DNA of 6,102 nt, taken from positions 1-6,102 of the forward strand of contig JAUJNC010000232.1 of assembly GCA_030446525.1 (NCBI GenBank). The letters are read 5' to 3'. The DNA comes from Armatimonadaceae bacterium. Lineage in GTDB: Bacteria > Armatimonadota > Armatimonadia > Armatimonadales > Armatimonadaceae. The position numbers were made by a program, and so were the translations under genes. Shown in pieces: positions 1 through 6,102 of the stretch. Under the pieces are notes generated by a model. That model searched no databases. It was given only the letters and a program-made list of their open reading frames with translations, and was not told the origin of the DNA. Positions within the stretch are counted from its first letter, which is position 1. Each line of letters opens with the position of its first letter.

Positions 1-2546
1 GCTTTTCCCGGGCGCAACCTGATCATTGACCGCGATAAAATCGTCGCGGATCATCATCACGGCGCGGGCCGGATGATCCGGGTTGACGCCCTCGGCGCGG
101 TAGTACTGCGCGCCGCCGAAGTCGTAGAGGATACCCGTAATCGGCGACGGCCCCAGAGACTTGCCGTTCTGATTGAAGAGCGGCAGCCGGTCGAGGTCGA
201 AATTATCGCCGCTCGTCTCCATCGCGTTCCAGCTCCAGCGGTTGCTTTTGGCGGCGTAGAACAGGCTGCCGTTGGCGTCGGCGCTCCAGCGGTAGCCGCG
301 TCCGAATAGCTGCTGGATGTTGAGATACGCTTCGTTCGGGCCACCGAAGTCGTAGCGCAAGATCGCGCCGTAGTCGGTGAAGAGGCTCGACTCCAGCTTC
401 GGTTTGACACCTTCCGGACCGCCGACGCTGCTCTCGGTCAGGCACCAGAGCAGGCTTTTGGCCACATCGGAGCCTTTGGCGGCGGAGCGCCGGGCCACGC
501 CCAGTATCCGGTTGTGCCAGCGGCCTCCCGGCTCGACCTCGAAGGTGCGCGCATGCGCCCCCTGCGGCGGCGCGATACGCGCCGTTCCCTCATAGAAGGG
601 AACCAGGACCTGCATGTTCCAGTTGAGCCACTCCCGCGCGACCGGATGGGCGAAGATATCGGTTCCATCGAACTGCGTCAGGCCGTGGGCGGCGGCGTTG
701 GCCGACTCCATGCTTGCAAAGTTATAGCAGGTGACGTTCTCCATCCAGCGTCCGGCGAGCGCGTTTACCTCCGGACTGGCCGGACGGACATAGACCTTCA
801 AATACTCGTCCCAGAACCGCAGGTACTCGTCACGCCAGCGCTTCGCTTCCGGATGGTCGGGAAAGGCGGCGGCGGCGATGCCGTAGACCTGCTTCATCGC
901 GCCGACGAAGTTCGGATGCCCCGACATCATGGACCGGTGCGGCATGACGCTGTCCTGGTCCTGAAGATAGGTGAGGAAGACCATCAGGGCGCGCGCATGC
1001 TGGCGCTGCTCCGGCGTCCAGTTCGCCCGGCTGTTGGCGTAGGTGGGCAGACTGTACTCCTGAACCCAGCCAAAGTGGTTTCCGCCAAGACCGCCGGAAT
1101 AGTCCCAGAAAACGTCCACCAGGAGCCGGAACGGCCCCAGATACTTCCCGAGCCACTGCTCATACGTAACGGGGGCCGTCTCCGCCGGATCCTGCCCGGC
1201 GATCTGCATCTTGACGTTGATGTCTTCGTCCCAGACCAGGCGGATGTCCTTGTAGTGGTCTAGGCTAAAGTCGGTAAGCTTCTGCCACAGGCGCACTTCC
1301 GGGCCGGCCCCCATGTCCTCGCTCTTAATCTGCTCCAGGCCCGTCATCTGCCGGTTCACCGGCCAGCGCGGCCCGTCCTTGCCCGCGAAGGCTGGCGCGA
1401 CGACCAGATCGCTGCGCGGGATCACCGACAGCGCCCAGTGCTTGCTCTCTCCCAGAAGCGCCGTGCGCAGGAACTTGTCGCCGTCTTTCTGGTAGAAGTG
1501 GAGGTGCGCCGGCTCGCCTTTGGCCGACCAGACGTGCCGTGTGTGTGTCTTCCATTCCGGCAGGCGATGCAGGCTGAAGAGGAGCGCATCCTCGCCGGCC
1601 TCGCGCCAGAAGGCGGTGGCGCGCATTACGCCCAGCGAATTGGGCGTATACAGGCCCAGCTCATACGGTAGCTCGCCGGCGGCGGCCAGGTTCCGGTCGT
1701 AGTGGCCGGAGAAGCTTCCGCGCGGGTCGCGGTTATAGCCGCCGTTACTCATTACCAGGCGGCCGTCCGGGTCCAGGCCGCTGCCGTAGGAGAAGCGGAA
1801 CCAGGCCGCGTCCTCGGGCGCGAACCCTTTCAGGCTCTCATCCACGGTGATGTAGGATTCGTCATGCCGCAGGGTCAGCAGAACCTCGTACCGCCTGCCG
1901 CCGGTCAGCTCATACGTCGTGCGGTGGCGCAGGAACAGCGGTCCGTCTTCGACGACCTCCGCCCGCACGGACTGGACGCGCAGGTTTTCCGGCGCCTCGA
2001 AGGAACCTTTGCCGATCCAGCCGCTGCCCGCGCGGGCGACGGCAAGCAGGGGCGCGGGGACGCGGGAAAGGGGCATTCCGTCCGCGTAGCGGATCGCACC
2101 GAGCGGCACCCGCATCCGCTGCCGATTGGCGACTATCTCGGCGGTATTGTTCTCGGATTTCCTGACGGTGATGCGCTTTTCAAAGTGTGATGTATAGGCA
2201 GGGTCATGAACGAGGCGAAAGCGGCGCGCCCCGCCCGCGGGCAGGTCGGTGCGGAAGTGGAGGGTCGCCCGGGTTAGAAACCCGTTCTTCTCCTCCAGAT
2301 CCGAGAGCTGGTAGGGGAGCGGTTCTGTCTCGCCTTCACGCTGCAGCTTCAGATGCCGCGCTTGCACAGTCCCGACAGGTGGGGAGATGTGGTACTGGAT
2401 CAGCTCCTCCGGGAAGTCATAGATCCGCAGGTGCTCTTGCAGGACAACGTCCTGCCTCAGAGCTCCGCCGGCGCGGCGCCGGCGGAGCGCGAAATCACTA
2501 AAACGAGAGCGGAAACCAGGGACAGTTGTCCTGGAATAGAGAACAT
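1..2546 (-). CDS. Large secreted heparinase II/III-like (polysaccharide lyase-like) protein, frameshifted near the start and cut by the window edge
   Basis: The ATG at 2546 follows AAAGGA by 6 nt and opens a signal-peptide-like stretch (MFSIPGQLSLVSALVLVISR, then SAGAAPAE). That frame ends at TGA 2459-2457. The -1 frame is open from before 2460 to base 1, giving 820 codons whose composition and motifs are clearly coding, so one gene is broken by a single frame change. Numbering from 2460, residues 1-430 are beta-rich (for example GSGWIGKGSF at about 145 and RRYEVLLTLRHDESYI at about 189). Residues about 440-640 are helical and aromatic-rich (NHFGWVQEYSLPTYANS at 461, HPNFVGAMKQVYGIA at 515, WMENVTCYNFAS at 572), like an alpha/alpha toroid. 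From about 698 a beta domain begins (FGRGYRWSADANGSLFYAAK). This order matches the heparinase II/III / alginate-lyase superfamily, but exact family and catalytic residues are unsure. Without the upstream part, in-frame starts are GTG 2367 or ATG 2115, both inside the beta domain. The C-terminus lies outside the window. Confidence 0.7.
2440..2454. repeat. Small palindrome (CAGGAC-AAC-GTCCTG)
   Basis: Six-base arms are separated by three bases. Its first nine bases (CAGGACAAC) recur in inverted orientation at 2525-2533, within another imperfect palindrome, so the two bracket the large hairpin at 2462-2488. It lies in coding sequence (Q-D-V-V-L), so chance is possible. Confidence 0.5.
2457..2488 (-). 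other. Frameshift site in the heparinase-like gene
   Basis: Upstream of here the reading frame starting at 2546 encodes a plausible signal peptide. Downstream the coding frame is the -1 frame, whose codons begin at 2460 and every third base below it. The upstream part of that frame reads Arg-rich (LRRRRAGG) and has no ATG, GTG or TTG between the ATG and 2460, so the switch most likely lies in the hairpin or the few bases after it. Adding one base here would join SAGAAPAE to ALRQDVVLQEH in a single frame. Confidence 0.75.
2462..2488. repeat. Perfect GC-rich inverted repeat at the frame change
   Basis: The arms 2462-2472 (GCTCCGCCGGC) and 2478-2488 are exact reverse complements. One more G-C pair inside gives a 12-bp stem with a 3-nt loop (2474-2476). 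It sits inside the coding start of the heparinase-like gene, right after the hydrophobic core of the signal peptide and just before the premature TGA at 2459-2457. No T-tract follows on either strand, so it does not look like an intrinsic terminator. Confidence 0.85.
2516..2534. repeat. Imperfect palindrome in the signal-peptide region
   Basis: CCAGGGACAGTTGTCCTGG folds back on itself with one bulged G (arms of eight bases, two-base centre). It encodes P-G-Q-L-S-L on the minus strand and shares nine bases with the palindrome at 2440-2454 in opposite orientation. Confidence 0.45.
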
Positions 2547-2552
2547 GGAGTA

Positions 2553-2558
2553 TCCTTT
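2553..2558 (-). promoter_or_regulatory. Ribosome binding site of the heparinase-like gene
   Basis: AAAGGA is 6 nt upstream of the ATG at 2546, and its first base is the last base of the TIM-barrel gene's TGA stop (2560-2558). This placement supports the signal-peptide ATG as the true start even though its frame soon hits a stop, and it suggests translational coupling with the preceding gene. Confidence 0.65.
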
Positions 2559-4438
2559 CAAATGGGTTCCACGACACCTGTGTACCGGTTTGGTGTGGGT
2601 ATATCGCTTTCGAAGACGCGGCAGTCCCCACTTCTCTCAAGCGGGAAGGAGAACGCGCCTTTGCCGCCCTTTACCGTGATGGTGAACTCTTTGTCATAGT
2701 CGATGAGATCCCTGGCACGATAGACGCCGTCTTTGATGCCGGAGAACTCGACCGTCACCTCACCGCGTATCCGGTCCTTCCACTGTGACATCGGGCGAGC
2801 CGCTACAATGACCGTCTTTTTGTTCTGGTCCACGAATGCGAAGCCGGTGGCGCCCTGGACCCGCACTGGCAGTGGTATTTTGTCGATGCCGACATTGTGA
2901 TCGTAGAGCGGCGCGATAGCTTCCACCTTTTTGCGCTCTTCGGGAGAAATACGGTCGATCTCATCCGAGATAAACGCTGTCGGCGCGAATTTCAGGCGGT
3001 CGATGGCCGTGTCGCTCACGGCGTAGACAGGGACGAATCCCTGGGCAGCGAACTTTTCGATATCCCAGTCAAAGCGCCAGTACTTTTGCTCCTTCTCCAG
3101 CGACTTTTCAACGGAGACCGAGTAGTAGAGGGCGGGACCGAACGGCGCGGCGGGGTATCGCGCTTGAACCAGGTCATAGACGGCTTTCGGCGCGCGACCC
3201 TGGTTGCTGTGATTGCCAGACCAGCTCATGACCGCCCGGCGCAGGCCGCCGTCGCGGGTGGCGCAGTGCGCCCACATGACGCCGAACCAGTGCTGCTTGA
3301 CGAAGCGGTACATGAACAGCGACTTCCCCGCCTCATCGGCGAAGTCTATACCGGAACGCTTATCGATGGCCTGCGACATTATCTCCTTCGGGTCGTACCG
3401 GATCGGGTCCACCCCGTTCTGCGGGGAGGATATCTGCACGGCCGTCGGGAAGGAAGGCTCGCGCGCGGCGAATAGGGCCATCCGGGGCGCCGCCAGCGCC
3501 ATCTGCTTCAAGGAGCGCTGCGGCTCCGCCTGCAGCTCAATCCGCCCGAGGAAGTGCCGGGGATCGGCGTATCGGAGCAGCCAGCGGTGGTCGACACCCC
3601 GTCCCCGGTCGTATCCGACGCCCTGGTGCGCAGTCTGGAACACGATGAGCAGATCCTCGCCGCCGGTCTTGCGTCGGTGCAGATCGACCAGGCGCCCCAT
3701 CCAGTGTCCCCAAGCCGCGTTCATGTAGTCAGTCCATTCCGAGGGGTAATGCTCCCGGATGTATTCCGCTCGCTCCTGCAGCGTGCCATCGGGGAGGGAA
3801 AGACGGTGCTTCTCGGCGAACGCCGCCATCACCCGCGGGTTGAAGTCCTGCTCCAGTGCGGTGACGTCCGGCAGCCCGTTCCAGCCGTCCGCAAGGCTGA
3901 AGCCGTTTATCCCGGCGGCGCGGGTGAAATCCGTCAGCCTCTCGGCAGTCCAATCGGCGAAGGTTGCGTTCTTCACGCCGGCCGGCCAGTCCTTCTCATT
4001 CAGGGGCATGGCGGGCGAGACCCACCCTTTTACGACCAGGGACCCGTCGCGCCTGCGCGCGAGATACGGCTCACGGGCATCGATCCAATCGACGTATCCT
4101 TTGGCCCAGGCTTCCTGACCGGAGCGCTTCCTGGCGTCCTCGTAGGAGGCGCCGACCCACTGCATCAAGCCCGCATCCACAACCAGGCCCCGTTCTTTGG
4201 CCTTCTCGTTGACTGCCTGGGCTTTCTTCACCTCCTCGGGGGTGTAGCTGAGGTCCCAGAGCACCTTGTTCCAGCCGAACCCGCTTCCCAGCTGACCGCG
4301 CGTGGTGATCTCCCCGATGTTGACGGGGTGAATCGGGTTGGGGGCGGCCGCCAGGGACGGACGGCAAAGAACGGCGAAGATCATCAGGACCGCCGGAATA
4401 TAGAGGCTTGTGTTTTCGAATATCGAGAACATAATCAT
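2558..4438 (-). CDS. Secreted putative glycoside hydrolase (TIM barrel, Rossmann-like segment, beta-sandwich), family not recognised
   Basis: I do not recognise a named family. The 626-residue protein starts with a hydrophobic segment (YIPAVLMIFAVLC, residues 13-25) and an SLAAAP cleavage-like site, so export is likely, although the n-region has no Lys/Arg. Residues about 37-425 alternate strand and helix like a TIM barrel: GLVVDAGLMQWVG, GINGFSLADGWNG, LLIVFQTAHQG, LGRIELQAEP, FGVMWAHC, AVMSWSGNH. Candidate catalytic acids are D184 (in LADGWNG) and E301 or E305 (in RIELQAE), by position only. Residues about 435-510 (PALYYSVSVEK to RISPEERKKVEAI) resemble the Rossmann-like middle domain of GH42-type enzymes. 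The rest is a beta-sandwich. The ATG at 4438 was chosen because GGAGG lies 7 nt upstream. An ATG at 4432 (624 aa) and a TTG at 4462 (634 aa, overlapping the previous stop) are in the same frame. The neighbours suggest a role in polysaccharide breakdown. Confidence 0.85.
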   Translation of the reverse strand: MIMFSIFENTSLYIPAVLMIFAVLCRPSLAAAPNPIHPVNIGEITTRGQLGSGFGWNKVLWDLSYTPEEVKKAQAVNEKAKERGLVVDAGLMQWVGASYEDARKRSGQEAWAKGYVDWIDAREPYLARRRDGSLVVKGWVSPAMPLNEKDWPAGVKNATFADWTAERLTDFTRAAGINGFSLADGWNGLPDVTALEQDFNPRVMAAFAEKHRLSLPDGTLQERAEYIREHYPSEWTDYMNAAWGHWMGRLVDLHRRKTGGEDLLIVFQTAHQGVGYDRGRGVDHRWLLRYADPRHFLGRIELQAEPQRSLKQMALAAPRMALFAAREPSFPTAVQISSPQNGVDPIRYDPKEIMSQAIDKRSGIDFADEAGKSLFMYRFVKQHWFGVMWAHCATRDGGLRRAVMSWSGNHSNQGRAPKAVYDLVQARYPAAPFGPALYYSVSVEKSLEKEQKYWRFDWDIEKFAAQGFVPVYAVSDTAIDRLKFAPTAFISDEIDRISPEERKKVEAIAPLYDHNVGIDKIPLPVRVQGATGFAFVDQNKKTVIVAARPMSQWKDRIRGEVTVEFSGIKDGVYRARDLIDYDKEFTITVKGGKGAFSFPLERSGDCRVFESDIPTPNRYTGVVEPI

Positions 4439-4450
4439 TCCTTCTCCTCC
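4439..4450 (-). promoter_or_regulatory. Ribosome binding site of the TIM-barrel gene
   Basis: GGAGGAGAAGGA lies between the GH35 stop codon (4461-4459) and the start of the next gene. GGAGG is 7 nt from the ATG at 4438, while AAGGA is 6 nt from the ATG at 4432, so the two parts of this purine run could serve either start. The stronger core favours 4438. Confidence 0.75.
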
Positions 4451-4458
4451 GGATGGGG

Positions 4459-6096
4459 TCAATCGTGCCGATAGACCCGCACCCGCAGGATCATAGGCCG
4501 GTTGACGCCCAGGAACCGGTTCGGCAGAAACGGCGGGATGCGCGCCTTGTAGTTGGCGCCGGTCTCGTCGCCGTTGAGGCGCAGCTCATGCACCCATCGT
4601 CCCACGTCGTCGAAATGGCCCAACTCCACGCTCAGTATATTCGTATTCCGTGGCCCCGGCGTCGCCGCCGAGAAGCGGACCTCAAAGCCGTAGCCTGCCA
4701 CCAGGAACGTGTCGTCGTTCTCCTGGAGAATCAGGCCGCCCACCGGTGGATGTCCCTCCGGCAACCGTTCCGGGTAGCTGATATGGGCCTGATAGCTGCC
4801 TATCGACACCGGGCTGGGGGCCTCCTCGTCGGTCTGCCGGTAGATGCCGATCATGCGCCCGGTGCCCTGCGCCTCTGCGATCCGGGGCAGGAGCTGGCGC
4901 AGGAGCGCGTAGCTGTCCGCGAGCGGGTGATCCGCAGGGAGGCTTTCGATGCCGAAGGGTGCAAAGCTCATCCCATTATGCGCACCGATGGCCCAGTAGA
5001 CGCGCGCCGCGGCCGCGGCGTCACTGCTGGCCTCTGGGATGAACAGCGGGTTGCCGCCGCGCGTATACTCGGCGGTAATCCCTTTGAAATCGGACGCGTA
5101 GATATCCGGGGCGAGCAGGTCGATGTGCGGCGCCGCAGCCCGCCAGACATCGTGCATATGCGCCACCGGGCCGCCGGAAGGGTAGGAGCTGAGCTGCGGT
5201 CCGGCCAGCCAGGCATTGACGTACATCGGCAGGTCGTACTCCGCCTTGCCGGCCTCCGCCACCCGGTCTATGTAGCGGGCGTAATGCCAGGCGGAGAATA
5301 TCTCCGCCGCCTCCGGTCCACTGCCGAAGACCTCCGACCACGTACCCGACGCTTTGCTGCCGGCCTGCTCCCAGCGGCGGCGCAGCTCCGGATGCAGCGC
5401 GTCACGGCGCCGGGTCAGGTACTGCAGGAGTGGCTCCGGCACGGGCGCGGCAAAGGCGGCATCCGCCGCGGGCGAAAGATCGCGCGGCTCGGGCTTGATG
5501 CCCACCTCGTTCTGGACCTGGATCATGACGACCGTGTGCTCCTTGCCATCGACCTGCTTGAGGTGGCGCATCAGGCGGGCGAAGGCGAGCGCATCGGCCT
5601 CTCGATTGGCCGTGCTCAGCGTCGAGAGGATGTTTTTTGTATTCTGGTTACTGGAGCCCTTGGCGCGCGGGAAGCGGGCGGTGTCTCTGAGCACCCAGCC
5701 GGGGGCGTAGCTGGACACGCCGTTCTTCCAGCTTCCGAACCACAGAAGGACGAGCCGCTGGTCGTGACGGCGCGCCTGCCGGACCATAGTATCGACCAGC
5801 GTAAAGTCAAAATCGCCCTCGCGTGGCTCGATCAGTTCCCACGATACCGGGGCGAGCACGGTGTTCAGGCCCAGCTCTTTCAGATGAGGCCAGAGCCGCT
5901 TGATATAGGCGACGCCGGAGGCTGAGGAGGTGTGCAGCTCCCCGGCAAGCATCAGGAAGGGTTTGGCAGTGACGATGTGCTGTGTGGCTGAACCCTGCCG
6001 GCGGCGGTGGGGGGTCGAGGGAGCGGCGGCAGCGGTGCTGTTCTCGAGCGGCAGGGCGGCGGCTGCGCCCAGAGCTCCGTGGCCGGTCGTGGTCAT
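4459..6096 (-). CDS. GH35-type beta-galactosidase with C-terminal DUF5597-like domain
   Basis: This 545-residue protein most likely hydrolyses terminal beta-galactosides. The barrel begins at about residue 44 with KPFLMLAGELH, followed by NTVLAPVSWELIEPREGDFD (78-97) and LLWFGSWKNGVSSYAPGW (117-134). These are hallmark blocks of GH35 / GH42-like clan A enzymes, especially those with a DUF5597 tail. The acid/base is E197 in IQVQNEVG and the nucleophile is E355 in NPLFIPEAS. HYARYIDRVAEAGKAEY (271-287) and HIDLLAPDIY (324-333) are also typical of the group. Residues from about 430 onward form the beta-rich C-terminal domain, including GGLILQENDDTFLVAGYGFE. From memory, the xyloglucan-active Cellvibrio Bgl35A is of this type, but the substrate here is unknown. 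An in-frame TAG directly precedes the ATG, so the frame cannot extend further. The first 40 residues are Ala/Pro-rich with no clear signal peptide. Only 6 nt upstream are visible, so its ribosome binding site is not seen. It is followed after 20 nt by the TIM-barrel gene. Confidence 0.9.
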   Translation of the reverse strand: MTTTGHGALGAAAALPLENSTAAAAPSTPHRRRQGSATQHIVTAKPFLMLAGELHTSSASGVAYIKRLWPHLKELGLNTVLAPVSWELIEPREGDFDFTLVDTMVRQARRHDQRLVLLWFGSWKNGVSSYAPGWVLRDTARFPRAKGSSNQNTKNILSTLSTANREADALAFARLMRHLKQVDGKEHTVVMIQVQNEVGIKPEPRDLSPAADAAFAAPVPEPLLQYLTRRRDALHPELRRRWEQAGSKASGTWSEVFGSGPEAAEIFSAWHYARYIDRVAEAGKAEYDLPMYVNAWLAGPQLSSYPSGGPVAHMHDVWRAAAPHIDLLAPDIYASDFKGITAEYTRGGNPLFIPEASSDAAAAARVYWAIGAHNGMSFAPFGIESLPADHPLADSYALLRQLLPRIAEAQGTGRMIGIYRQTDEEAPSPVSIGSYQAHISYPERLPEGHPPVGGLILQENDDTFLVAGYGFEVRFSAATPGPRNTNILSVELGHFDDVGRWVHELRLNGDETGANYKARIPPFLPNRFLGVNRPMILRVRVYRHD

Positions 6097-6102
6097 CTAA
6101 GC

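Noticed and set aside
514..1263. 249-codon open frame on the plus strand opposite the heparinase-like gene
   Set aside because: The minus strand here is continuously open in the coding frame with aromatic-rich, domain-like sequence. The plus-strand product looks like a mirror of GC-biased codons.
2462..2488. Intrinsic terminator
   Set aside because: The stem is strong but no run of T follows on either strand, and it lies inside a coding region rather than at an operon end.
2457..2546. Programmed -1 ribosomal frameshifting joining the signal peptide to the mature protein
   Set aside because: The direction fits and a hairpin is present about 10 nt after GTT-TTA, but there is no X-XXY-YYZ heptamer. 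Slipping there would also replace the end of the signal peptide with an Arg-rich segment. An indel in the hairpin is simpler.
4360..4438. Lipoprotein signal in the TIM-barrel protein (Cys after the hydrophobic stretch)
   Set aside because: The residues before the Cys read A-V-L, so the usual small residue at -1 is missing. An ordinary cleavage near SLAAAP fits better.
4436..4462. TTG start at 4462 for the TIM-barrel gene
   Set aside because: It would overlap the previous stop codon and place the strong GGAGG site inside the coding sequence. The ATG at 4438 is correctly spaced from it.
3554..4474. 306-codon open frame on the plus strand opposite the TIM-barrel gene
   Set aside because: It is an antisense shadow with no domain, no separate context and no credible ribosome binding site.
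4453..5925. 490-codon open frame on the plus strand opposite the GH35 gene
   Set aside because: It is fully antisense to a gene with clear catalytic motifs, its translation is Arg/Val/Gly-rich without recognisable domains, and such frames are expected in GC-rich DNA.

Overview
The window is a tightly packed stretch of three genes, all on the minus strand and transcribed from right to left. They look like one operon for breaking down a complex, probably acidic and galactose-containing, polysaccharide. The DNA is GC-rich with strongly GC-biased third positions, so long antisense ORFs on the plus strand are expected shadows. No taxonomic marker is present. Purine-rich Shine-Dalgarno sequences and secreted carbohydrate-active enzymes fit a GC-rich soil or plant-associated heterotroph (for example Acidobacteriota, Armatimonadota, Verrucomicrobiota or a related group), but this is only a guess.

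Layout in transcription order. (1) 6096-4459 is a GH35-type beta-galactosidase of the kind that carries a C-terminal DUF5597-like domain. Both catalytic glutamates can be identified. (2) 4438-2558 is a secreted protein of about 626 residues. It looks like a TIM-barrel glycoside hydrolase followed by a Rossmann-like segment and a beta-sandwich, and I cannot place it in a named family. (3) 2546-1 is a large secreted protein that runs off the left edge. It has a beta-rich N-terminal region, an alpha-helical toroid-like middle and a beta-rich C-terminal region resembling the heparinase II/III / alginate-lyase superfamily. Gaps between genes are 20 and 11 nt, each holding a ribosome binding site, so no internal promoter or terminator is expected and none is seen. 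There is no gene-free stretch longer than 20 nt.

The oddest point is the start of gene 3. Its ATG, ribosome binding site and signal peptide are in one frame, which hits a stop after 29 codons. The remaining 820 codons are in the -1 frame and fully open to the window edge. The frame change falls in or just after a perfect 12-bp GC-rich hairpin, itself flanked by two smaller related palindromes. A one-base sequencing or assembly loss in the hairpin is the simplest explanation. A real recent frameshift is the alternative.

Together the genes suggest a lyase-like enzyme and a hydrolase acting outside the cytoplasm, with the beta-galactosidase removing galactose from the polymer or its fragments. 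The substrate cannot be read from the sequence.
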